A stretch of DNA of 64,000 bases from Flavobacterium micromati (lineage in GTDB: Bacteria; Bacteroidota; Bacteroidia; Flavobacteriales; Flavobacteriaceae): contig NZ_FQWF01000005.1 of the NCBI RefSeq assembly GCF_900129585.1, positions 1-64,000 of the forward strand. Reading direction: 5' to 3'. The notes under the pieces were generated by a model. The model worked only from the letters and a program-made list of their open reading frames with translations. It made no database searches and was not told the DNA's origin. The stretch's first letter is position 1. The number at the start of each line of letters is the position of its first letter. This document shows positions 29,452 through 37,931 of the stretch, one piece after another. A program made the position numbers and the translations under genes.

Positions 29452-30726
29452 ATGAATAAAAGAGTAGTAATAACGGGTCTTGGCGTAGTTGCACCAAATG
29501 GAGTAGGGCTCAATGCATTTACTCATGCCATTAAAAATGGAATCTCAGGAATAAAGCATGATGCCGAATTAGAACGACTGCAATTCTCTTGTCAAATTGC
29601 AGGGAAACCGGAAATTTCAAATGAATTATCGTTAAATTATTTTTCCGAATTAGAACTTCGAAATTTCAATTCATCTGGAATTTTATACGGTGTTATTGCG
29701 GGAATGGATGCTTGGAAAGATGCGGGTTTAACTGTGGAACAAAACAAAAATCCAGATTGGGACAGCGGAACTATTTTTGGTTCGGGAACTTCTGGAATTG
29801 ACAAGTTTCGTGAAAGCATTTATAAAATTGATGATTTTCAAACGCGTCGTTTGGGAAGCAGTGCTGTAGCGCAAACAATGAATAGTGGTGTTAGCGCATA
29901 TCTTGGTGGAAAATTAGGATTAGGCAATCAGGTTAGCACAAATTCTTCCGCATGTACCACAGGTACCGAAAGCATTATGATGGCTTTTGAACGAATCAAA
30001 TCGGGGCATGCCAATCGAATTTTAGCTGGAAGCACAAGCGATTCCGGTCCTTATATTTGGGGTGGATTTGATGCTATGCGAGTTTGTACTTTCAAACACA
30101 ATAACTCGCCTGAACAAGGTTCAAGACCTATGAGTGCAACAGCATCAGGTTTTGTTCCTGGAAGTGGAGCGGGAGCGCTGGTAATTGAAGAATTAGAAAC
30201 GGCTTTGGCCCGAGGAGCAAGGATTTATGCTGAAATTTTGGGAGGAAATATTAATTCTGGTGGACAAAGGGGATTAGGAACAATGACAGCTCCAAATCCA
30301 GTTGCTGTTCAAAAATGCATAATTGATGCTGTAGCAAGTTCGGGAATTCACTCAAACGATATTGACGTCATTAATGGACATTTGACCGCTACATCCAAAG
30401 ATAGTTTAGAAATTCAAAATTGGAGTGAAGCTTTAAAGCGAAAAGGCGATAATTTTCCATATATAAATTCACTTAAATCAATGGTTGGGCATTGTTTATC
30501 AGGAGCCGGAAGCATTGAAAGTGTCGCATCAGTTTTGCAGGTGCATCATGGATTTATTTTTCCAAATATTAATTGTACTGATGTGCATCCAGAAATAAGT
30601 AGTATCATTGATGAAGCTAGAATTCCACAAAAATTAGTTGCAAATGACATTCAAATCTTGGCGAAAGCCAGTTTTGGCTTTGGAGATGTAAACGGTTGCG
30701 TGATTTTTAGGAAATTTAACCAATAA
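29452..30726 (+). CDS. Beta-ketoacyl-ACP synthase (KAS I/II type)
   Basis: A 424-residue decarboxylating ketosynthase that elongates ACP-bound chains. The nucleophile is Cys168 in SSACTTG, and the two histidines are His310 and His347 (KSMVGHCLSGAG). The segment around the first histidine reads GHLTATSKD rather than the usual AHGTGT, an unusual replacement discussed in the findings. It sits between the dehydratase and the ACP of the same cluster and very likely builds the starter chain for the type III PKS. Confidence 0.9.
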   Translation: MNKRVVITGLGVVAPNGVGLNAFTHAIKNGISGIKHDAELERLQFSCQIAGKPEISNELSLNYFSELELRNFNSSGILYGVIAGMDAWKDAGLTVEQNKNPDWDSGTIFGSGTSGIDKFRESIYKIDDFQTRRLGSSAVAQTMNSGVSAYLGGKLGLGNQVSTNSSACTTGTESIMMAFERIKSGHANRILAGSTSDSGPYIWGGFDAMRVCTFKHNNSPEQGSRPMSATASGFVPGSGAGALVIEELETALARGARIYAEILGGNINSGGQRGLGTMTAPNPVAVQKCIIDAVASSGIHSNDIDVINGHLTATSKDSLEIQNWSEALKRKGDNFPYINSLKSMVGHCLSGAGSIESVASVLQVHHGFIFPNINCTDVHPEISSIIDEARIPQKLVANDIQILAKASFGFGDVNGCVIFRKFNQ

Positions 30727-30848
30727 AAAAATATGATTAAAGTGATTTATTAAAATAAATTTTATCTCTAGAAATTAAAATCCTTAATTTAAAAATCAAA
30801 ATTTGTCAAAAAATTTCTAAAAAATAAGTTACAATAAAATAAAATTAA

Positions 30849-31109
30849 ATGATACAAAAACAAGAAATAATTGAGCAGTTAAAAGAAATTATTAAACCGT
30901 ATGTAAATGATAAGTTAGCGCTAAATTCGCTGACAGAAACAACAGATTTTATTAATGATTTGAAAATAAATTCGGCTAATTTAGTTGACGTTGTTTTAGA
31001 TATTGAGGAAAAATATAATATTGTAATTGATAATGAATCGATGGAACGCATGGTTAATGTTCAAGCTGCTATCGAAATTATTGAAACTAAAGTAGGCGAA
31101 AAAAACTAA
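30849..31109 (+). CDS. Acyl carrier protein of the type III PKS cluster
   Basis: An 86-residue acidic, helical protein of ACP size. The phosphopantetheine-attachment serine is most likely Ser42 in the segment DLKINSANLVDVVLDIEEKY, where the usual DSLD is replaced by NSAN. The gene lies directly upstream of a phosphopantetheinyl transferase (17 bases), the enzyme needed to activate it. It is separate from the housekeeping acpP expected elsewhere and probably carries the acyl starter for this cluster. Confidence 0.85.
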   Translation: MIQKQEIIEQLKEIIKPYVNDKLALNSLTETTDFINDLKINSANLVDVVLDIEEKYNIVIDNESMERMVNVQAAIEIIETKVGEKN

Positions 31110-31126
31110 CTTTTTTGTAACAGAAG

Positions 31127-31621
31127 ATGATTGGGAATGACATTGTGGATTTAGCCCTAGCAAAAAAAGAAAGCAATTGGCAACGTAAAGGTTTTTTAGA
31201 AAAAATTTTTACGCAAAAAGAGCAATTGCTAATTAAAAATGCCAAAAACTCAGAGGAGATGGTTTGGAATTTATGGACTCGAAAGGAAGCAGCGTACAAA
31301 ATTTACAATAGAGAAACGGGTTTTCGGGGATTCAATCCAGTTAAATTAGTTTGCTTTTATGAAGATCAAAGTAAAGGCACCGTAAGTTGTGAGGGTTTTT
31401 TGTATTACACGCAAACCTTTGTTTCGAAGGAATTTATATATACGATCGCAGTTCTTGAAAAAGAGTATTTTAAGTATTTAGAAAAGATAGACGTAGCCAC
31501 TAAAATCAGTAAAATAAACGGAATTCCTTCTATTTTTGATAATGTATCATTAGTTGTAAAACCTGTTTCTATTTCGCACCATGGACGATTTTGGGAGGCT
31601 GTGACAATGTTGCCCTTTTAA
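31127..31621 (+). CDS. 4'-phosphopantetheinyl transferase
   Basis: Transfers the phosphopantetheine arm of CoA to an ACP serine. It opens with the family signature IGNDIVDL at residues 2-9 and carries the second motif WTRKEAAYKI near residues 50-60, whose Glu and Lys are catalytic or CoA-binding in the family. At 164 aa it is a small AcpS/Sfp-like enzyme. Position 17 bases after the ACP gene marks that ACP as its likely substrate. Its TAA stop directly abuts the stop of the convergent exonuclease gene. Confidence 0.88.
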   Translation: MIGNDIVDLALAKKESNWQRKGFLEKIFTQKEQLLIKNAKNSEEMVWNLWTRKEAAYKIYNRETGFRGFNPVKLVCFYEDQSKGTVSCEGFLYYTQTFVSKEFIYTIAVLEKEYFKYLEKIDVATKISKINGIPSIFDNVSLVVKPVSISHHGRFWEAVTMLPF

Positions 31622-32218
31622 TTATCTAAGATTTAATTTCGACTTTAATTTCAAGAATAAGATCGCAGTTTTGTACGCATCAGTCGCCGCAGAATTTCGG
31701 TCGCTTACTGGAACATTATAAATTTTGCAAAGTTCATCTAGCGAAAATTGTTTCTCGCTGATATCATGCAGTTTACGGTGCATAACGTCAATATCTAAAG
31801 CTTCATTTTTTAACCGACCGCAATTTAATCTTTCTAATGCGGCGTTAATGATTTCTACGTCAAAGTTTACATGATGTCCAACCAAAGTGGAACTACCTAT
31901 AAACTCAATAAAAGATTTAATTGCTTCTGGCTCGCTTTGTTTTTTCAACTTACTTTCAACCATAAATTCATTGGTTAATCCATTATCATGAAAATATTTA
32001 TATTGCAGTAAATTAGCTTCAAAACTATCGCCTATTAAAATACTATTGTTTACCACGGCAAAAGAGCCAACAGATAAAATAACATCCTTTAATGGACTCA
32101 AACCTGATGTTTCTGTTGATATAATTACATATCGCGAAGATTTATTTTCAAATGTAGAAATGTAATTTTTCCAAAATTCAGGATAATCTTTATTAATATA
32201 TTTTAACCAGTCCATCAT
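31622..32218 (-). CDS. DnaQ-like 3'-5' exonuclease-fold protein, catalytic residues altered
   Basis: A 198-residue RNase H-fold protein of the DEDDh exonuclease family (DNA polymerase III epsilon-like). The first motif reads IISTETSGL, so the first metal-binding Asp is Ser34 while Glu36 is kept. Motif II Asp120 is present in GHHVNFD. In motif III the general-base His is Asn175 five residues before the retained Asp180. With two of five catalytic residues changed, activity is doubtful. It follows the DUF294/CBS gene by two bases, a pairing that is common in bacteria, and is probably co-transcribed with it. Confidence 0.85.
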   Translation of the reverse strand: MMDWLKYINKDYPEFWKNYISTFENKSSRYVIISTETSGLSPLKDVILSVGSFAVVNNSILIGDSFEANLLQYKYFHDNGLTNEFMVESKLKKQSEPEAIKSFIEFIGSSTLVGHHVNFDVEIINAALERLNCGRLKNEALDIDVMHRKLHDISEKQFSLDELCKIYNVPVSDRNSAATDAYKTAILFLKLKSKLNLR

Positions 32219-32220
32219 AT

Positions 32221-34137
32221 TTATGAAAATTGAGTTAGTTGAAATTTGCTTTTAATTAAATCTTCTAGTTCTTTCATAGGTAAAAGCGCATTTTTTAGCT
32301 TTTCACGATCAGTTTTAGTAAGTTCTTCTAAATTAATATATTGACCTGAATTATCATTTTTTAAGCCTTCTAAAGTTCTAAATTTTGATAAAGTTAAAAA
32401 GGCTTCAGCACATTTCAGGTACACCTCAGAATGTTTAGGATCGGTGATGGCAAATTGTTTAAACCGCTGGAAAGTATTGTTAATTCCTCTTATTTCGAAA
32501 TATAAAGCAAACAATCTCGCACCGTCAATTAGTGGTAACAATGCTCGGGTTTTTATATCGAATTTATTTTTATTGGGTTCATCATCTTCCACATTAAAAT
32601 TTTTGAAAAAACTCAGTGGTGAATTTTTTCTAAGGGCGTCATTTCCCAGAAAATCAAACAACAGTGTATTGTTTTTAGCATTTTTAAAAATAATGTTTGT
32701 AATGGCATCTTCAATTTTTTGTTCACCAAAAGCAATCTCATAGTCAAAGAAAATACTACTAATTTCGTTACTGTTTTCACCTGGGGTATTCATCCAACTA
32801 TCGTATTGCTTAGTCCAATCAGTTAGTGATTTACACCAAATTAGATTGCTTCCCATGTGACCATTTGGACAAAATTCATATCCAATTTTCTCTAAAATGG
32901 AAGTTGTTTTTTTTGCTAATTTTAGAAAATAGTCTTTTACATCACGATATTTATCTGCAGCTACATCTTCAAAAATCAAAATACTGTCTTGATCTGTCAA
33001 AAGCAATTGTTCCTTTCTACCTTGACTTCCTATACTGAGCCATGCAAAACGAGCGGGAGGAGAGCCTAATTCAAAAATTGACAGCTCAACAGAGCGCTTG
33101 ATAATTGCTAAATTAATTTCGCTGGCAATATTAAAAATATGAGAAATAGGAATGTTTTTGGTAATCGATGTTTGAATCAAATCGGTTAGTCGATCCCGAA
33201 TTAGTTTTATTTCCTTAGATGTTTGACAACGTTTAATTTCTTTAATTAAAACGCCTGGATTATTGGCTTGAGCGATAATCAAATCGTGCTCATTAATAAC
33301 TCCCTTAATGGCCGATTTATCTGTTCCATCAAGGGTAACACATAAATGAGTAACATTGTGCTTCAACATTAGCAATTGAGCCTCTGCAAGAGAGATGTTT
33401 TCCATAACGGTGATAACCGGTGAAGACATTATTTTATCTACTAAAACAGTTAGTGGATAACGACCGGTGGCGATTTTTGAGCGCATATCAGTGTCAGTAA
33501 TTATGCCAACAGGTAAATCATTTTCGATGATAAGAATGTTGTTTTTTAAGCTTTCGGTCATTAACAAAGAAGCTTCTTGAGCAGTAGTACTTTTTTTAGT
33601 TATTAAAGGACTAACGGTATATGACAAGGATTGAAAATATTGCATTTCTGACTGCTGATCAGAATAATAAACGGTGTCAGATATTAGTTTTCCAAATAAA
33701 TTCGCTTTGTCTTTTGGATTTCTGGTGTTTATTGCAAAGCTCTCTAACAAATAATTTAATACTTGTGAATTGTTTGCAACAAATGGACGAAACGTAACAA
33801 TTGGAATCGCGTAAATGATAGTTTCCTCTCGAGCCTTAGCCGTCATCATGTAATTGTTTTTGGCAAAAAACGGACGTAAACCAAAAATATCACCTGCATT
33901 ACATTTATTAAGCAACGTTTCTTCGGCATCAGCAATAACAGATAAATTAATAACTCCCGAAGCAACCACATAAAAACTGTCATGTAAAATATCATTTACC
34001 TGAAATAGCTCCTTATTTTTATCAAGATTAATAACGCGAATGCTATTAGCAATTTCTGACAATTCTTCAAATGTCAAATGATTGAAAGGTGAATATTCCT
34101 TTAAGAAATCAGCGATTTGTTCGGCAATTGTATTCAT
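32221..34137 (-). CDS. cNMP-binding, CBS and DUF294 nucleotidyltransferase-like protein
   Basis: A 638-residue multidomain cytoplasmic protein. Order: an N-terminal cyclic-nucleotide-binding-like beta barrel (about residues 10-130), two CBS domains (about 170-290), then a DUF294 nucleotidyltransferase-like domain with the signature GSQGRKEQLLLTDQDS (around residues 368-383) and a C-terminal helical DUF294 part. This architecture is widespread and often annotated as a signal-transduction protein; GlnD-type nucleotidyl transfer is the proposed chemistry. It is the upstream partner of the exonuclease-fold gene. The regulated target is unknown. Confidence 0.9.
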   Translation of the reverse strand: MNTIAEQIADFLKEYSPFNHLTFEELSEIANSIRVINLDKNKELFQVNDILHDSFYVVASGVINLSVIADAEETLLNKCNAGDIFGLRPFFAKNNYMMTAKAREETIIYAIPIVTFRPFVANNSQVLNYLLESFAINTRNPKDKANLFGKLISDTVYYSDQQSEMQYFQSLSYTVSPLITKKSTTAQEASLLMTESLKNNILIIENDLPVGIITDTDMRSKIATGRYPLTVLVDKIMSSPVITVMENISLAEAQLLMLKHNVTHLCVTLDGTDKSAIKGVINEHDLIIAQANNPGVLIKEIKRCQTSKEIKLIRDRLTDLIQTSITKNIPISHIFNIASEINLAIIKRSVELSIFELGSPPARFAWLSIGSQGRKEQLLLTDQDSILIFEDVAADKYRDVKDYFLKLAKKTTSILEKIGYEFCPNGHMGSNLIWCKSLTDWTKQYDSWMNTPGENSNEISSIFFDYEIAFGEQKIEDAITNIIFKNAKNNTLLFDFLGNDALRKNSPLSFFKNFNVEDDEPNKNKFDIKTRALLPLIDGARLFALYFEIRGINNTFQRFKQFAITDPKHSEVYLKCAEAFLTLSKFRTLEGLKNDNSGQYINLEELTKTDREKLKNALLPMKELEDLIKSKFQLTQFS

Positions 34138-34319
34138 AATTTATTACAAAATAAGTATAGTCTGTAAAAATAAGAATTTTAAAAATATTATTGTCACCAA
34201 TGTGATTTCAAAATTATGAAATTACAAAATACTTAATTTATTCATAAAATAAGTGCGATATTCAGTTGATTTTGTACAAGTTGTGTTACTTTTATTAGAT
34301 AACTTAAAATATTTTAATC

Positions 34320-34826
34320 ATGAATTTAAGAAAAAAAATACTTTTATCATTTATCACGTTATTTATCGTAGCTATCTCAACAGCTCAAGAAAAGCCTAAA
34401 AGCACAAAAGAAGTTGCTACAGGTAAAATTAATGATGCAACAATTACCATTAATTATGGCAGTCCATCTGTGAATGGAAGAGAAATTTGGGGAGGATTGG
34501 TCCCTTTTAACCAAGTTTGGCGTGCTGGTGCAAATGAAGCGACAACATTTCAAACAAATAAGGATTTAATGATTGAAGGTTCGAAATTACCTGCAGGAAC
34601 ATATTCATTTTTTGTGATTCCATCTGAAAAAGAATGTACAATCATTTTTAATAAAGAAACCAAATTATGGGGTTCTGGAAAATACAAAGAAAAAGAGGAT
34701 CAACTAAGGGTAACTGTAAAACCAGAAGCTACTAAGACGATTACTGAAAAATTAGTTTATAAGGTAGAGAAAAGTAAAGTTGTTCTAGATTGGGCAAACT
34801 GGAATATTCCAATGTCAGTAAAATAA
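34320..34826 (+). CDS. DUF2911 family exported protein
   Basis: A 168-residue protein with an N-terminal signal peptide (MNLRKKILLSFITLFIVAIS, cut near TAQ) and a DUF2911 domain beginning at INYGSPSVNGREIWGG, including the conserved VWRAGANEATTF segment. It should be periplasmic or outer-membrane associated. DUF2911 proteins are common in Bacteroidota and have no established function. The gene is monocistronic and followed by a terminator. Confidence 0.9.
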   Translation: MNLRKKILLSFITLFIVAISTAQEKPKSTKEVATGKINDATITINYGSPSVNGREIWGGLVPFNQVWRAGANEATTFQTNKDLMIEGSKLPAGTYSFFVIPSEKECTIIFNKETKLWGSGKYKEKEDQLRVTVKPEATKTITEKLVYKVEKSKVVLDWANWNIPMSVK

Positions 34827-34849
34827 AAGAGAATATAATTTTTTACTTA

Positions 34850-34879
34850 TAAGCATTGCCAGTAGGTAATGCTTTTTTT
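34850..34879 (+). terminator. Rho-independent terminator after DUF2911 gene
   Basis: AAGCATTGCC and GGTAATGCTT arms with an AGTA loop followed by seven Ts, 24 bases past the stop. Confidence 0.88.
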
Positions 34880-34977
34880 ATGTTTAAATTTCTAGGTGTT
34901 ACAAAAACTCTATTTTACATAATATAAATTATAGTTCAAAATGATAATAGCATATTCATGTACTTTTTATTAGCGTC

Positions 34978-35415
34978 CTAACGATTTCCATTTAGTTTAT
35001 CATCTTTTAGATTCGATAGTATTAAGTGCGTTGTTGGTTCACCATAAATTAAGAGCTGGTCTATAAATTGTTGCAAATGCAATTGATCTGTCAAAATTAC
35101 TTTCATAAAAATATTATGTGCCCCAGTAATGCGATAAATTTCAAGTATTTCTGGAAAATCTTGTAGTACATCACAAAACAAGTTTAACTTTCCACTATAT
35201 AGTTTAAAGAGTATTACAACTTCTAGCCCGTAACCCAATTTTTTACTATTGAGTTCAATACTGTAGCCTGTTATCACTTCTAAATCTTCCAACTTTTGTA
35301 CACGTTCTCTAACACTTGATGGCGAAAGTCCAATATGTTTACCGAGTTCTACAAACGAAATTCTAGAATTTATTTTCAATTTTTCAATAATCTTCAAATC
35401 AATTGTATCAGCCAT
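34978..35415 (-). CDS. Lrp/AsnC family transcriptional regulator
   Basis: A 145-residue regulator with an N-terminal winged helix-turn-helix (ISFVELGKHIGLSPSSVRERVQKLE, about residues 18-42) and a C-terminal RAM ligand-binding domain. The family senses amino acids or related small molecules. It is transcribed divergently from the TauE-like exporter with about 106 bases between them, an arrangement that often means the regulator controls the transporter. Confidence 0.93.
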   Translation of the reverse strand: MADTIDLKIIEKLKINSRISFVELGKHIGLSPSSVRERVQKLEDLEVITGYSIELNSKKLGYGLEVVILFKLYSGKLNLFCDVLQDFPEILEIYRITGAHNIFMKVILTDQLHLQQFIDQLLIYGEPTTHLILSNLKDDKLNGNR

Positions 35416-35521
35416 GAATAAAGTTTTAATATGGCCAAATTTACTTTTTTAATTTGGTAAATAACACATTACACCGCTATATAAATTTTAGTTTTACTTG
35501 ATGCAACATTACTTTTGCATT

Positions 35522-36241
35522 ATGGATTTAATGCTTGTTTTGCTAATTTTAGGAATATTTTTTGGATTTTTTGTTCAAACTATCACCGGTTTTGCTGGAG
35601 CCCTAGTCGCGTTGCCCTTTCTACTTTTCGTAATGCCTTTAGTTGAGGCAGTTTGTTATATTTCAATATTTTATTCGATTTCCACGCCAGTGTATTTTTA
35701 TCGAGAATGGAAAAATATGGATAAATTATTGTTACGAAAACTTTTAGTAACTTCAGTTATAGGATTAATTATTGGCTCAATTATTCTGGTGTTTGGTCAA
35801 CCAACAATTTTAAAAAAAGCACTTGGTTTATTTATAATTTTTTTTGTTTTAAATACGTTGATAAATAAAAATCCAAAACAATTAAGCTCAAATATTCAAT
35901 TTGTTTTAGGCATTTTTGGCGGTTTTTTCTCTGGAGTTTTTTCAACTGGCGGTCCGCTGTATGCCATTATTATTAGAAACGAAACAAATGACGTTAAGGT
36001 ATTTCGCGCCACCATGTTTGGAATTTTAGGCGTCGTATCTATAATGAGAATTTCAGTATTGATTGCTGAAGGCGCTCTAACAACTATTGAATTGCACAAT
36101 TCATTATATGTATTGCCCTTCTTTGTCGCGGCACTGTATTTAGGAAAAAAGGCTTATTTAAAATTAGACGAAAAAATTTTAAGAAAATTAATTTTATCGC
36201 TTTTATTTATCTCTGGTATCATTTTGATCGTTAAAAATTAA
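35522..36241 (+). CDS. TauE/SafE family (TSUP) anion exporter
   Basis: About 240 residues with seven to eight hydrophobic helices. The N-terminal GFFVQTITGFAGALVALP and mid-protein GGFFSGVFSTGGPLYAI segments match the two repeats of TauE/SafE sulfite or organosulfur exporters. In-frame TTG and ATG codons lie upstream at 35498 and 35501. The ATG at 35522 is preferred because a TAnnTTTG-like box (TACTTTTG, 35510-35517) would overlap any longer reading; this is an argument, not proof. It is probably regulated by the divergent Lrp gene. Confidence 0.85.
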   Translation: MDLMLVLLILGIFFGFFVQTITGFAGALVALPFLLFVMPLVEAVCYISIFYSISTPVYFYREWKNMDKLLLRKLLVTSVIGLIIGSIILVFGQPTILKKALGLFIIFFVLNTLINKNPKQLSSNIQFVLGIFGGFFSGVFSTGGPLYAIIIRNETNDVKVFRATMFGILGVVSIMRISVLIAEGALTTIELHNSLYVLPFFVAALYLGKKAYLKLDEKILRKLILSLLFISGIILIVKN

Positions 36242-36258
36242 TTCATTACAATACTATT

Positions 36259-37266
36259 TTACAAATGCTTCATTACTTCCCTCTCTGATGCTGTGAGTTT
36301 GTATTGCGAAATTCCAGAGTCTATATATGTTGTATTAGGTAAGCTTTTTGATTCTATTTTTTGTAGTATGTTAGGATGCACGTAATAAGATCGGCAAACC
36401 ATTGGTGTGTTGCCAAGTTCGTCAGCAACCATCCGGATAAGAGCATTACTAAATTTTCCTTTTTTGGACTTTCCTATGGCTTCAATGGCAAACGGATATA
36501 GTTCGACCGCTAATCTGCTTGCGACCCAAGTCCTGAAATCTTTACTACTAAATTTTTTGCCCATAAAAGCATGAATATATTGATTTACGTCTTCGCTATC
36601 AACAGCTTGAAACTGCCCATTGCTATCTTTATATCTAAAAATTTCAAATCCTGGCAGTTCAGCTGACTTCTTAATTAATTTGGCCAACTGAGAATCATCA
36701 ATTTCTACATGGAGCATTTTACTACTTTTACCTTTATATTCAAGTACAACTTGATTATTCTCAAAAGTCAAATGTTTTCGCCTTAGTGTGGTCAAGCCAA
36801 AAGTTCCATTTTGATTCGCATATTGCTTATTTCCAATTCGGATTCCAGTTTCATCTAAAAGGAGAATGATCAATGCTAATATTTTATTTTTACTCCATTC
36901 TTTTAATGCAATATCTTCAGCGACTTTTTTTCTAAATTTAGGTAATGCTTTTCCAAAATCTTTCATTTTTGCAAACTTCTCCTCCTGCCTAGCCTTCTCA
37001 AATATAGAATGATAAATATATTGTTTTCTACCCTTCGCATCCCTACCAATAGCTTGTATGTGACCATCGTCCCATTTGCAAATATAAACATCACTCCACA
37101 TTGGCGGAATAACTATTCTTCGGAATCTACGCAAGATTAATTTATCATTAATTTTATTACCTTCCTCATCAAAATATTGATAGCCTTTGCCTCTCTTCCG
37201 CTTATGAATTGACATAGCTTCATCATCGACATGCTTAATTTCAGTGGAAGTTTTGGTATCTTTCAT
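36259..37266 (-). CDS. Type IB DNA topoisomerase
   Basis: A 335-residue poxvirus-type topoisomerase IB, which relaxes supercoils by transient 3'-phosphotyrosyl cleavage. The N-terminal domain holds RRIVIPPMWSDV (residues 48-59) and the catalytic domain has LLDETGIRIGN, the KGKSSKMLHV segment and FRTWVASRLA, with the active-site Tyr in VCRSYYVHPNI near residue 293. Bacteria with such enzymes usually carry them as accessory genes. It stands alone between the exporter and a DinB-like gene. Confidence 0.92.
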   Translation of the reverse strand: MKDTKTSTEIKHVDDEAMSIHKRKRGKGYQYFDEEGNKINDKLILRRFRRIVIPPMWSDVYICKWDDGHIQAIGRDAKGRKQYIYHSIFEKARQEEKFAKMKDFGKALPKFRKKVAEDIALKEWSKNKILALIILLLDETGIRIGNKQYANQNGTFGLTTLRRKHLTFENNQVVLEYKGKSSKMLHVEIDDSQLAKLIKKSAELPGFEIFRYKDSNGQFQAVDSEDVNQYIHAFMGKKFSSKDFRTWVASRLAVELYPFAIEAIGKSKKGKFSNALIRMVADELGNTPMVCRSYYVHPNILQKIESKSLPNTTYIDSGISQYKLTASEREVMKHL

Positions 37267-37347
37267 ATCGCTTTAAATATACTGAATAAAAGTAAAGTAA
37301 ATATCAATTTTTGTATTTTAGAATTTTCGAAGAGCGTTATATATTCA

Positions 37348-37905
37348 TTATGTGTTGACGTTTTTCATTTCAAACTCAATTTTTTCAATTTGATTAATAT
37401 GCCTAATAATATGGTTACAGTAGAATTGTAGTGTATCGCCCAATTTTAATCGTATAAATCTGGAAATTGAAATTTTAACTTTCGTTTTATTTAAACTTAC
37501 ATATCGTGCTTGATTTAACAACTCTAAAAAAATAATTTGCTGGTTGATAAAGTTATCAATAACTATTTTATCAAGCTTCAAATCAATTGGATTCTTGCCC
37601 TTGAAAGTCTTCATTTTATTAATTTTGCCTTTCGGTAACATAGTGATAGAAAAATAATTACCTAGATATCCACTTTTAAAATATTCATCATTTTTATTTT
37701 TAGAATTTTTTATGCAATATCCAAATTCAGGTAGATAATATTCACCATATAAATTCAAATGTTCTAAACATTCGAGAATAGTCCATGAATCACGATTTTC
37801 TCTCCACGTCAAAGTTTGTAAATCATATTCTTTAAGCGGTTCAACTTTTGTAATGATTTGTTTTGTCTTCTCCATCAAGGATTCTAAAATTTTTTCTGAT
37901 TGCAT
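37348..37905 (-). CDS. DinB/YfiT-like putative metal-dependent protein
   Basis: A 185-residue protein of the DinB superfamily four-helix fold. The segment WTILECLEHLNLYGEYYLP near residues 41-59 carries the first metal-ligand His, and later helices contain HIIRHINQIE with the other likely histidines. DinB-like proteins include thiol-dependent transferases (mycothiol, bacillithiol) and proteins of unknown role. Nothing in the neighbourhood assigns it. Cytoplasmic, single gene. Confidence 0.82.
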   Translation of the reverse strand: MQSEKILESLMEKTKQIITKVEPLKEYDLQTLTWRENRDSWTILECLEHLNLYGEYYLPEFGYCIKNSKNKNDEYFKSGYLGNYFSITMLPKGKINKMKTFKGKNPIDLKLDKIVIDNFINQQIIFLELLNQARYVSLNKTKVKISISRFIRLKLGDTLQFYCNHIIRHINQIEKIEFEMKNVNT

Positions 37906-37931
37906 TTTTTTTTTTTCTATTTAAGCTAAAT

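Noticed and set aside
25810-31621. Flexirubin/dialkylresorcinol (DarA/DarB) cluster
   Set aside because: The key enzyme has the chalcone-synthase Cys-His-Asn motifs (EMGCAAG, HPGG, GNMSSA) rather than a KAS III signature, and no DarA-like aromatase was seen.
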